The position numbers were made by a program, and so were the translations under genes. Below, in pieces: positions 1 to 6,905 of a DNA stretch of 19,186 nt; within the stretch, counting starts at the first letter, position 1, and each line of letters starts with the position of its first letter. The notes below the pieces were generated by a model. It was given only the letters and a program-made list of their open reading frames with translations. It was not told where the DNA came from and did not search any database. The DNA comes from CAINEC01 sp046303115. Lineage in GTDB: Bacteria > Bacteroidota > Bacteroidia > AKYH767-A > OLB10. Where the stretch lies: the NCBI GenBank assembly GCA_046303115.1, contig JBKCGZ010000128.1:1-19186 (forward strand), in the 5' to 3' direction.

Positions 1-203
1 CAATTCCACAAACACGCATTTCCGAAATAATAAAAGGTAATAGAAGAATTACAGCCGACACTGCGCTTAGGCTATCTATCTTCTTTGGCACAACAGCGAA
101 ATTCTGGTTAGGATTACAAGACGATTTTGATATCGAGCAAGAACAAAGAAATAAAAAAGCAGAATTTAAAATGATAAAACATTTTCAAAATTCTGCTGCT
201 TAA
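1..203 (+). CDS. higA: HigA-family antitoxin (XRE helix-turn-helix), 5' end missing
   Basis: This is the C-terminal 66 codons of a gene that begins before the window; the first complete codon is at position 3 and TAA is at 201-203. The visible protein contains RISEIIKGNRRITADTALRL followed by FFGTTAKFWLGLQDDFDIE. This is the recognition helix and C-terminal signature of HigA/VapI-type antitoxins, which bind DNA through an XRE domain and neutralise a HigB mRNA interferase. In such modules the toxin gene usually lies just upstream, so it would be outside this window and cannot be confirmed. The tail after the domain (about 20 residues, Lys/Glu-rich) is normal for the family. A stable hairpin follows the stop codon. 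The family call is confident. Whether the module is intact is unknown. Confidence 0.85.
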   Translation, partial: IPQTRISEIIKGNRRITADTALRLSIFFGTTAKFWLGLQDDFDIEQEQRNKKAEFKMIKHFQNSAA

Positions 204-222
204 AATTTTTATAAAATAATTT

Positions 223-296
223 AAGTCTCTCCTTCGGAGAGATTTAGAGAGGTCCCTAACTACGCCATTACCGTATCACAATCGACTGAAAAATTT
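223..296 (-). repeat. Degenerate second copy of the purQ 3' end and its terminator region
   Basis: On the minus strand this stretch repeats the last dozen codons of purQ and the bases after its stop. 260-296 matches 424-460 almost base for base (shared blocks ctacgccatta and caatcgactgaaaaattt). It differs by a few substitutions and a one-base deletion that would shift the frame. The homology continues past the purQ stop into the aagtctctcc and gagaggtcc blocks. It lies about 165 bases from the intact copy. It has no coding value by itself and is best read as the remnant of a tandem duplication. Confidence 0.75.
226..245 (+). terminator. Hairpin terminator after the antitoxin gene
   Basis: A perfect 7-bp stem (tctctcc at 226-232, ggagaga at 236-242) with a three-base loop lies 22 bases after the antitoxin stop codon and is followed by ttt. 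Its placement between convergent genes fits a transcription terminator. The T-tract is short, and the same sequence is part of the duplicated unit described separately, so it may instead be an interspersed palindromic repeat. Confidence 0.5.
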
Positions 297-298
297 GA

Positions 299-338
299 CC
301 TCGCCCTACCCGTACTAGCGAAGCCTCGCTAGGGGAGG
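299..338. repeat. Nested hairpin element with core gcgaagcctcgc
   Basis: An inner 6-bp stem (tagcga at 316-321, tcgcta at 326-331, loop agcc) sits inside a weaker outer stem formed by cctcgccc (299-306) and ggggagg (332-338) with one bulged base. A loose T-run follows on the plus strand. The 12-base core at 318-329 recurs exactly at 8292-8303, again inside a hairpin between genes. It could act as a bidirectional terminator or be a small dispersed repeat; the sequence alone does not decide. Confidence 0.55.
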
Positions 339-371
339 AGTTGTTTTTCGATTTACATATTGATAGTCGGT

Positions 372-418
372 ATAAAAGTCTCTCCTTTGGTCCCGATAAC
401 CATTATCGGGATTGAGAG
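372..418 (-). terminator. Hairpin terminator after purQ
   Basis: Just past the purQ stop codon, an outer 5-bp stem (ctctc at 380-384 with gagag at 414-418) encloses a perfect 8-bp stem (391-398 with 404-411, loop accat). On the minus strand it is followed by acttttata, a short T-rich tail. Position and shape fit a rho-independent terminator for purQ. Confidence 0.55.
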
Positions 419-462
419 GTCCTCTACGCCATTACTGTATTTACAATCGACTGAAAAATTTT
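376..462 (-). repeat. Intact copy of the duplicated purQ 3' end plus terminator region
   Basis: This is the partner of the repeat at 223-296. It contains the real purQ C-terminus and stop (424-426 on the minus strand). Between the shared aagtctctcc and gagaggtcc blocks it carries an extra perfect 8-bp inverted repeat (tcccgata at 391-398, tatcggga at 404-411) that the other copy lacks. The two copies therefore differ mainly by a small palindromic insertion. Confidence 0.7.
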
Positions 463-1116
463 CTTGCCGTCTGTATTGCCTAAGTTATCTTCGGAAGCTC
501 TTTCAGGATGTGGCATCATACCAAATACATTTCTGCCTTTGTTGCAAATACCCGCAATGTTTTCTAATGCTCCATTCGGATTGCTCTCCGTAGTAACATT
601 GCCATTAGCATCGCAATAACGGAAAAGAATCTGGTTGTTGTCTTTCAACGATTGTAATGTTTCAGCATCGCAATAGTAATTACCTTCTCCATGCGCAATA
701 GGAACCACTGCACTTTCTCCAATTCTAAATTTAGAAGTGATGATTGTTTCATCTGTCTCACAACGAATGTTTACATTCTTACAAATGAACTGATGATTGG
801 TATTGTGTAATAATGCACCTGGTAATAATTTCGATTCCGTTAAAATTTGAAATCCATTGCAAATACCAAATACGAATCCGCCTTTATCAGCAAACTCCAT
901 TACCTCTTGCATAATAGGCGATAAGCGAGCGATAGCACCCGAGCGTAAATAATCACCATACGAAAATCCTCCTGGTAATAAAACGAAGTCGCAACCCTTT
1001 AACGAATGGTCCTTGTGCCATAACTCAACAACTTCTTGTTTCATTACATCGCGCACAACATGAATTAAATCTTGATCGCAATTAGAACCTGGGAAAATGA
1101 CAACTCCGAATTTCAT
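424..1116 (-). CDS. purQ: Phosphoribosylformylglycinamidine synthase, glutaminase subunit PurQ
   Basis: PurQ is the class I glutamine amidotransferase subunit of FGAM synthase, the fourth step of de novo purine synthesis. It releases ammonia from glutamine and passes it to PurL. The 230-residue protein is full length for a stand-alone PurQ. It begins MKFGVVIFPGSNCDQD, carries the oxyanion region LLPGGFSYGDYLR (about 47-58), the nucleophile Cys86 in GICNGFQ, and the catalytic His203/Glu205 in MMPHPERASE. A separate PurQ implies a small-type PurL and PurS encoded elsewhere in the genome, as neither is in the window. It lies 66 bases downstream of the cyclase gene on the same strand. A promoter-like element and an inverted repeat in that gap suggest independent transcription. 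Its last codons are duplicated downstream at 260-296. Confidence 0.96.
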   Translation of the reverse strand: MKFGVVIFPGSNCDQDLIHVVRDVMKQEVVELWHKDHSLKGCDFVLLPGGFSYGDYLRSGAIARLSPIMQEVMEFADKGGFVFGICNGFQILTESKLLPGALLHNTNHQFICKNVNIRCETDETIITSKFRIGESAVVPIAHGEGNYYCDAETLQSLKDNNQILFRYCDANGNVTTESNPNGALENIAGICNKGRNVFGMMPHPERASEDNLGNTDGKKIFQSIVNTVMA

Positions 1117-1131
1117 AGTGATTATTTTTTA

Positions 1132-1139
1132 CAAAAGTA
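1132..1139 (-). promoter_or_regulatory. Putative -7 promoter element for purQ
   Basis: On the minus strand this reads TACTTTTG, a full match to the Bacteroidota -7 consensus TAnnTTTG. It ends 15 bases before the purQ start codon, giving an expected leader of roughly 8-10 bases. No well-spaced -33 TTG is obvious; the nearest TTG gives a 24-base spacer, longer than the usual 19-20. Confidence 0.45.
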
Positions 1140-1142
1140 ATC

Positions 1143-1158
1143 ATTCATGCACATGAAT
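1143..1158. promoter_or_regulatory. Inverted repeat upstream of purQ, candidate operator
   Basis: ATTCATGCACATGAAT has perfect 7-bp arms around a 2-base centre. It sits 3 bases upstream of the putative -7 element of purQ, inside the space where RNA polymerase would contact DNA. A 16-bp dyad there is a typical repressor-site layout. No regulator gene lies nearby, and the function is inferred from position only. Confidence 0.35.
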
Positions 1159-1182
1159 AAAACCAACCTTTTAAATTTAGTT

Positions 1183-1932
1183 TTAAACGGCTGTTAATAA
1201 GAATAAAATAGGGCGGGATGGGGTCGCATCATTCACAAATGGAGCAGTTTGCAAATTCATCAGGTATAAGCCATCGATTATCGTTTCCGCTACATAAATA
1301 AACTCGGTAATTGTAGCATCTTTTCTCGGTGCCTCCGGATAATTCCAAAAGGCATGGTGCGCCAATAATTTTCCTTCATCTTGTTCCTTATCTACTGAAG
1401 GCCCATCAATTAATAAGTGTTTAATATTTCGGTTACGGAAATTTAACGCTACTTCGTGATGTAAATAAGTGGGGTTCGTATTCGAATAGTTTTTTGATTT
1501 CTTTTCGATCGAGTTCGGAAGCGTGCGGATAATAATGGCTTCAATGGTGTTGATTAAATGAGGTTCTATTTGCGCATTAGTAATGACCCAATCTTCTCCT
1601 TGTTTTTCGGGTTGTACGGTGATTAATTGCGCAATGAAAAAATGCTTTTCAAAAACTTCATTTACGCTGTAAATTTCTTTGCTGATATGTCCGTACGATT
1701 CAGTATGCGTTCCATGTCCATGCGGATTAAAATAAATATTTCTAAAATTCACAGATGCACCTGCTTCTACTGATCCTATCCAATCGCCCATTCTCACAGG
1801 TTCCATTTCTACTGGTGGTACATACCAAGCGGCAACATGATTTTCGCCTGCTTCAATCGGAATAGAAATATCCATTCCTTTTGTTAAGTCACATTGGTAG
1901 TTTTGATGATTGAATGCTATTTGTGTTTTCAT
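1183..1932 (-). CDS. Cyclase-family metal-dependent hydrolase (kynurenine formamidase-like)
   Basis: The 249-residue protein belongs to the cyclase/KynB superfamily, metal-dependent hydrolases that act on formyl-kynurenine and other amides or lactones. The metal-binding signature is visible as HGHGTHTESYGH (71-82), close to the family's HxGTHxDxxxH but with Glu78 in place of the usual Asp. Further conserved features are IDGPSVD at 175-181 and the downstream HHAFW at 192-196. There is no signal peptide, so it is cytosolic. Its ATG overlaps the hemW stop by 4 bases (ATGA), implying translational coupling. No kynureninase or other tryptophan-degradation gene is nearby, so a kynurenine substrate cannot be claimed and the true substrate is unknown. 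Confidence 0.85.
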   Translation of the reverse strand: MKTQIAFNHQNYQCDLTKGMDISIPIEAGENHVAAWYVPPVEMEPVRMGDWIGSVEAGASVNFRNIYFNPHGHGTHTESYGHISKEIYSVNEVFEKHFFIAQLITVQPEKQGEDWVITNAQIEPHLINTIEAIIIRTLPNSIEKKSKNYSNTNPTYLHHEVALNFRNRNIKHLLIDGPSVDKEQDEGKLLAHHAFWNYPEAPRKDATITEFIYVAETIIDGLYLMNLQTAPFVNDATPSRPILFLLTAV

Positions 1933-3059
1933 GATACAATAAATAGGGAAGATGCAAACGCATCTGCGAATAATAATCCTTTGGTAGTTAACACAGCTCC
2001 GTCGTTATGAATGGTTGCTAATCCTTGTGTTGCTTTTTCTTGCAACACAGCTTTTATTTCATTGATTTTACCTGAATCGCAACGATTGTTTAATTCTGAA
2101 AATGATAATCCTTTTCGGGTACGCAGTGCCGTTAGTAAGTACTCATTAAACTTTTCTTTGCTGGTTAATACTTCACTTTCGCTCGGTAGCACATTATTAT
2201 CGATTTGCTGAATATAAGCTGTATTCGATGAAACATTCCAAGAGCGTTTTACTCCGTTGAAAGAATGAGCGCCTGGACCTAATCCTACATAGTGTTCATT
2301 GGCCCAATACGATGAATTATGCTTTGATTCCATTCCTGGTTTCGCAAAGTTGGAAACTTCATACCAAGGAATGCCCGCAGCTTCTGTCATTTCAATTAAG
2401 GTTTCAAAATGATTCGCTGCCGATTCGTCGTTTACCGCAGGCAATTCTCCACTCGAAACCAGTTTCGCTAATTTCGTTTTTGGTTCAACGGTTAAACAAT
2501 AGGAGGAAAGATGCGCAATTGGTAAATCAAAAGCAGTATTCAAATTTTTTATCCAGTCTACTTGCGATAATCCTTGTATTCCATAAATCAAATCAATACT
2601 AATATTTTCAAAACCAATGTCCGCCGACTCTGGTACACAGCGCAAGGCTTGCTTAACATCATGCGCGCGGTTCATCAGTTTTAAATCTACTTCTCTAAAC
2701 GATTGAATACCGATGCTCAATCGATTCACAGGTGTATGTCGCAATTCACGTAAATACGTTGCCGCTAGGTCATCAGGATTGGCTTCTAAGGTAACTTCTT
2801 GTAAGGCCGATAAATTATAATTCTCAGCGAGTGTATCAAATATCCGAAGTAAAGCATCCGCACTTAGCAATGATGGCGTTCCTCCTCCAAAGTAAATAGT
2901 TTTGATGGGTTCGTTTTGAAGTTCTTCTTTGCGAATGGAAGCTTCTTTTAATAACGCTGCTACTAAATCATTTTTTTTATCATGATTAACACTAAAATGA
3001 AAATCGCAATAATGACAGGCCTGCTTACAAAAAGGAATATGTAAATAAATTCCTGCCAT
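1929..3059 (-). CDS. hemW: HemW-like radical SAM protein (coproporphyrinogen III oxidase-like)
   Basis: The 376-residue protein starts MAGIYLHIPFCKQACHYCDF. The CxxxCxxC motif at Cys11, Cys15 and Cys18 binds the 4Fe-4S cluster, and GGGTPS (58-63) is the SAM-binding glycine motif. A HemN C-terminal-like domain fills roughly the last 80 residues. HemW proteins are often misnamed oxygen-independent coproporphyrinogen oxidase. They lack the extra cysteine of true HemN just after the cluster motif (here the sequence runs CDF), and characterised members are heme chaperones. The length fits HemW rather than the longer HemN. It starts 6 bases after the histidine kinase stop and overlaps the cyclase start by 4, so all three are probably co-transcribed. 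It is cytosolic. Confidence 0.9.
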   Translation of the reverse strand: MAGIYLHIPFCKQACHYCDFHFSVNHDKKNDLVAALLKEASIRKEELQNEPIKTIYFGGGTPSLLSADALLRIFDTLAENYNLSALQEVTLEANPDDLAATYLRELRHTPVNRLSIGIQSFREVDLKLMNRAHDVKQALRCVPESADIGFENISIDLIYGIQGLSQVDWIKNLNTAFDLPIAHLSSYCLTVEPKTKLAKLVSSGELPAVNDESAANHFETLIEMTEAAGIPWYEVSNFAKPGMESKHNSSYWANEHYVGLGPGAHSFNGVKRSWNVSSNTAYIQQIDNNVLPSESEVLTSKEKFNEYLLTALRTRKGLSFSELNNRCDSGKINEIKAVLQEKATQGLATIHNDGAVLTTKGLLFADAFASSLFIVS

Positions 3060-3065
3060 GAATAA

Positions 3066-4226
3066 TTAAGTCGTAATTTTTTTAAGTACAATACGGAAAG
3101 TCGTTCCTTTATTTAATTCAGAACTCTTCACAAAAATTTGTCCTTCGTGATATTCTTCAACTATACGCTTAGAAAGTGAAAGTCCTAATCCCCACCCCCG
3201 ACTTTTAGAGGTAAATCCGGGTTTAAAAACATCTTTATATTTCGACTTCGGAATACCCTTTCCGGTATCGCTGATATCTATGTAAGCAAATTGTTGTTGA
3301 TCGGTAATCTTTACATGAATGTTTCCTTCACCACTCATGGCGTCAATAGCATTCTTGAAAATATTTTCTAACACCCAATCGAAGAGTGCAATGTTTAGCG
3401 GAGCTTCTACATCATACTGCTGTGCATTTTCAAGCGAGAAAATAACTTTTGAAGAACTACGGGTACGGATATACCCAATCGCATTTTCAATAACCGTTGT
3501 TAAGTTCTCCTTTTTCAACGCTGGTGCAGAACCAATCTTCGAGAAGCGATCGGTGATAGTACTTAATCGCTGAACATCTTTTTCAAGTTCAATGACAAAT
3601 TCATCATCTGGCGATTTCCCTTTGATAATTTCAAGCCATGCAATAAGGGAAGAAAGCGGAGTTCCTAGTTGATGTGCTGTTTCTTTTGCCATTCCAACCC
3701 AAACCTGATTTTGTTCTGCTTTTCGCGATGTACTAAATGCTAAATAAGAAACAAATAAAAACAAAGCAATTACGAGTAATTGAAAGTATGGGTAATATTT
3801 TAGTTGCGTTAGTATGGTAGAATCTTTATAGTAAATAAAATTCTTCTCATTTTCTGCAAAATTTATTTCGATAGGAGCATGTTGTGCTTTCATTTCCGCA
3901 AGTTGCTCTTTAACAAATGCAGGGTCGAGCGATTTTATAGAATCTAGATTTCGGGTCGATAAAACTTCGCTTTTATCATTTGTTAAGATGACAGGTACGG
4001 TGCTGTTATCTTTTATGATCTCAAATTCAAATTGCAATTTGTCGAACTCAGCTGTTGGAGATGAAAAACGTTCTGTAGCTTTTGCCCAGATTTCGATCTT
4101 CTTTTTCTCTTCTTCTTGAAGTTTAATTACCAATCGGTTTGTATACCACAAGGAACCCGCGCTAATTAGTAAAGCTAAAATCAGCAAAAGTTTTTTCCAG
4201 CGTTGTTTTCGTGTGTAAATGTTCAC
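3066..4226 (-). CDS. Membrane sensor histidine kinase, orphan
   Basis: The 386-residue kinase uses a GTG start. It has an N-terminal membrane helix (about 12-32), an extracytoplasmic segment of roughly 105 residues with no recognised sensor fold, and a second helix (about 146-165). The cytoplasmic kinase core follows. The phospho-acceptor is His185 in AKETAHQLGTPLSSL. The N box is around NIFKNAIDAM (288-297), the G1 box is DTGKG (320-324), and the G2 region is RGWGLGLSLSKRIVEEYH (343-360). All motifs needed for autophosphorylation are present. No HAMP domain is apparent. No response-regulator gene is adjacent, so its partner lies elsewhere. It sits 6 bases upstream of hemW and 57 bases downstream of the AsmA-family gene. 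A 16-bp inverted repeat lies in that upstream gap. Signal and regulon are unknown. Confidence 0.9.
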   Translation of the reverse strand: MNIYTRKQRWKKLLLILALLISAGSLWYTNRLVIKLQEEEKKKIEIWAKATERFSSPTAEFDKLQFEFEIIKDNSTVPVILTNDKSEVLSTRNLDSIKSLDPAFVKEQLAEMKAQHAPIEINFAENEKNFIYYKDSTILTQLKYYPYFQLLVIALFLFVSYLAFSTSRKAEQNQVWVGMAKETAHQLGTPLSSLIAWLEIIKGKSPDDEFVIELEKDVQRLSTITDRFSKIGSAPALKKENLTTVIENAIGYIRTRSSSKVIFSLENAQQYDVEAPLNIALFDWVLENIFKNAIDAMSGEGNIHVKITDQQQFAYIDISDTGKGIPKSKYKDVFKPGFTSKSRGWGLGLSLSKRIVEEYHEGQIFVKSSELNKGTTFRIVLKKITT

Positions 4227-4247
4227 GTCTCTAAATTTAATTATCCC

Positions 4248-4263
4248 CTTTACGCTCGTAAAG
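4248..4263. promoter_or_regulatory. Inverted repeat upstream of the histidine kinase gene
   Basis: CTTTACGCTCGTAAAG has perfect 7-bp arms around a 2-base centre and lies 21 bases upstream of the kinase GTG. It has the same 7-2-7 geometry as the dyad upstream of purQ but a different sequence. A DNA-binding dimer site is plausible. The two-base centre is too tight for a good hairpin, so a terminator is unlikely. Confidence 0.3.
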
Positions 4264-4283
4264 ATATCAAAATAAAAGCAAGT

Positions 4284-6797
4284 TTACTCGTCGTACTCTA
4301 TTTGAAGCTCCTCTTTCTTTGGAGGTTTTTGTTCTTGTTTTTTAGTATTCACAGAATCTTTCTTCCCCCAGCCAAATTCGTCCTTGATAATATTTTTAAA
4401 AGTTTGTTTTTCTTGTTTTAAATCCTTTTCAAGATTTTGCTCAAATCCTTTTCTGTCATAGGTGATTTTAGGAGATGAAACAGGTCCTTTCATGCTCAAA
4501 TAAATCCTCATTCTTCCAAGTCCATCGTCTTCAATCGTACCAAATTCTGTATTCATATTCTTTACTTTTTTACCTAGCAATTGCGACAGGTAAAGTTGAA
4601 AATGATAATCTACTATGTTATCGAAGGAGTGCGTACCAGATAATGTTAAGTCCATAGCACTGCTCTTAATTTCCATCGTTGGAATGACAATGCTTCGGTT
4701 CTTAATTTCGATTGTATTTTTTAATGTATTGAACTTAATATTTTTAAAATCGGCACCTTTAACATACTTACTCAAGGCAAGCATCGGTTCAAAATTATTG
4801 AGCTCACCATTTTCGATGGTTAATGTACTTTGCGTATAAATGCGATTCATATTGCAATGCAAATCTTTACTCCATGCTGATGCAAACTGAACAGAAGCAG
4901 TTACTTTGCCTTTGATGTTTTTATCCGTAATCACTTCTTGTCCGAAATTTCCTAACTGATAGAACAAGGTATTCATATCAATCTGACGAATGCTAGCATT
5001 GCAAGTAATCAATAAACTATCCTTATCCCTGGCATTCATCTCTCCATCTAACAGCAATGTTCCTTCGCAAGTTTTAATCGACAAATTAGTTGTGTTAAGT
5101 ACTTTATCATGCAAGCCGATATCCCCTTTTAGTTGCCATGCTTGAAATTTTCTGAATGAAAGCATTCCGATGTTTACATTCAGATTTAAATTAATGCGCG
5201 GATCAAAATCAAGTCGGTAAGTAGTATCGGAAGCAGTTGAGGTAGATTTATCTTCTAGTATTTCATTAAGGTCAATGTTCCTCGAGTAAAATTGAGCATT
5301 TACACTTACAGGCTGTTGATCGGTTAATAAATAGCCGTATAAATTATCGATGTTACCATTCAAGCTAAGGTCGCTACCTGCAATATTACCTTTGAAATTC
5401 TGAACCGATAATCTGTTTTGTGTAAGTACGATATTGCCATTGAAATTAGTGAATGCAATTTCCTTTTGTTTCAGTTTAAAATTTACGGCATTAAGACTTA
5501 ATGATCCTTCGGATGTCCAGCTAGTTTTTTCCTTAACTCGTCCTGCAATTTTTCCATCAATGGTAAATGTTCCCGACATTGATTCAATCGTATCGGGTTT
5601 ATAAAACTGACTAACAATCTCAAGATTTAAGGTGGCCTTTGTGTAGATATTTACATTTGGATTGTTGAAGTCTTCAATCGTAAAATTGGCTTGTATCGGT
5701 TGGTTTTCAAGCTGCGCAGAAAAATTATTAATGATTAGTTGATCATAAGGTTTTGCAGCCGAAATCTTGTTTTTATAATAACCCTTGAATGAAATCTGCT
5801 TTAGGGCATATTCGCATCCGTTAGGCTTCATGCTTGCATTGCTTGCGCCAAACTCTGCTAAAATAGTGGGTGTTGATTTTTCAGCATAATCGCCGTTGAT
5901 CGTTAGTTTGAAATCTACTTTGCCATCACATTCGTACTTATTTAGTTTATCACTGTAAGTTCCTGGAATCAATGAGAGTAATCCTGTAATGGTTGTTTCA
6001 TTACTGATGATGGATAAGTCGTATAGTCTTCCTTTCTCTGACTTTGTAATTTTCCCATCCACTGCTAATTCCAACGATTCCATTTTCATTTTCGAATTTG
6101 AAAATATGTACGATTCCGTTGTTGTATTGATATTCGTTTGTAAATCGAGGTGAACATTTTTATGATCAATGTAATTCACATTATTCATAGCGAGTTGCAT
6201 CACGTATAAATTACCATTTGCTTTCAAGTCATAAACATCCGAAGTAAAAGCGCCTTTAAATTCTGTATTTAAAAACGACAAATCATAAGCATGATTAATT
6301 TCATTGTTTCGATAATGAAAATCAACATCGATTAACTCGAAAGATTCGATGGCAAGTTTTACTGTTTCATTAGTAGTAGAAGGAACTGTATCATTTTTGA
6401 AAATATCGAAATTGTTTTTCCCGTTTTTTGAAGTATATAAATTTAGATCTGCATTGTGAAGACTAATCCTTTTCAATTTTAAATCGTTGCCAAATACATC
6501 CCAGATATTGAACAAAAAGAAAATAGACTCTGCTTTAATCAATGGGTCATTAGCATTCAAAATTTTAACACCATCCGAAGAAACGCCTTTTAACTCTACA
6601 CTTGCGTACGGGAACATTCGTATGAACGAAAAATCAATATCATCTACCTTAACAGGAACGGTAAGTTGTTTGTTAATTTGGTTAACGGTAATCTCTTTCA
6701 TCCGCGGACCAATAATCATAGCAGCAATGACACCAATCAGTAGCAGACTGCCGATAGTAATCGAAAAAATAATCAGAAACTTTTTTGCTCTTTGCAT
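4284..6797 (-). CDS. AsmA-family envelope protein
   Basis: The 837-residue protein begins with a single membrane anchor (about 7-29) followed by MKEITVNQINKQLTVPVKVD. This opening is typical of AsmA-type proteins: one inner-membrane helix, then a long periplasmic beta-rich body. The rest is a repetitive series of beta-strand segments with recurring LNGNID-, LSLNAVNF- and LDGEMNA-like phrases. An AsmA C-terminal-like region lies around 640-780, and the tail is charged and Lys/Glu/Gln-rich. Relatives (AsmA, YhdP, TamB) are thought to form long hydrophobic grooves that move phospholipids between inner and outer membranes; that role is inferred here from family only. It is the first gene of the minus-strand block. 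A -7 element sits only 4 bases from its ATG, so transcripts may be leaderless. Confidence 0.85.
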   Translation of the reverse strand: MQRAKKFLIIFSITIGSLLLIGVIAAMIIGPRMKEITVNQINKQLTVPVKVDDIDFSFIRMFPYASVELKGVSSDGVKILNANDPLIKAESIFFLFNIWDVFGNDLKLKRISLHNADLNLYTSKNGKNNFDIFKNDTVPSTTNETVKLAIESFELIDVDFHYRNNEINHAYDLSFLNTEFKGAFTSDVYDLKANGNLYVMQLAMNNVNYIDHKNVHLDLQTNINTTTESYIFSNSKMKMESLELAVDGKITKSEKGRLYDLSIISNETTITGLLSLIPGTYSDKLNKYECDGKVDFKLTINGDYAEKSTPTILAEFGASNASMKPNGCEYALKQISFKGYYKNKISAAKPYDQLIINNFSAQLENQPIQANFTIEDFNNPNVNIYTKATLNLEIVSQFYKPDTIESMSGTFTIDGKIAGRVKEKTSWTSEGSLSLNAVNFKLKQKEIAFTNFNGNIVLTQNRLSVQNFKGNIAGSDLSLNGNIDNLYGYLLTDQQPVSVNAQFYSRNIDLNEILEDKSTSTASDTTYRLDFDPRINLNLNVNIGMLSFRKFQAWQLKGDIGLHDKVLNTTNLSIKTCEGTLLLDGEMNARDKDSLLITCNASIRQIDMNTLFYQLGNFGQEVITDKNIKGKVTASVQFASAWSKDLHCNMNRIYTQSTLTIENGELNNFEPMLALSKYVKGADFKNIKFNTLKNTIEIKNRSIVIPTMEIKSSAMDLTLSGTHSFDNIVDYHFQLYLSQLLGKKVKNMNTEFGTIEDDGLGRMRIYLSMKGPVSSPKITYDRKGFEQNLEKDLKQEKQTFKNIIKDEFGWGKKDSVNTKKQEQKPPKKEELQIEYDE

Positions 6798-6801
6798 ATA
6801 G

Positions 6802-6809
6802 CAAAAGTA
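6802..6809 (-). promoter_or_regulatory. Putative -7 promoter element for the AsmA-family gene
   Basis: The minus strand reads TACTTTTG, an exact match to TAnnTTTG, ending 4 bases before the ATG. Transcription would start at or next to the start codon. The next in-frame Met (residue 26) would remove most of the membrane anchor, so the assigned start is probably right and the mRNA probably leaderless. No -33 TTG is found at the usual spacing. Confidence 0.4.
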
Positions 6810-6875
6810 TAGTATACCTACAATGTAAAAACAGGTAGTTTATTGTATTTCTTAAACATTATTGTTAGTAAGATG

Positions 6876-6883
6876 TATTTTTG
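6876..6883 (+). promoter_or_regulatory. Putative -7 promoter element for the J-domain gene
   Basis: TATTTTTG matches TAnnTTTG and ends 22 bases before the ATG at 6906, a normal leader length. It forms a divergent arrangement with the AsmA-gene promoter at 6802-6809 in the same 108-base gap. No TTG is seen at the expected -33 spacing. Confidence 0.4.
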
Positions 6884-6905
6884 TCGCATTACCTATTTCT
6901 AATCA

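Noticed and set aside
424..593. Plus-strand open frame at 360-593 overlapping purQ
   Set aside because: It is antisense to the conserved PurQ C-terminus, has no family features and is a shadow of the real gene.
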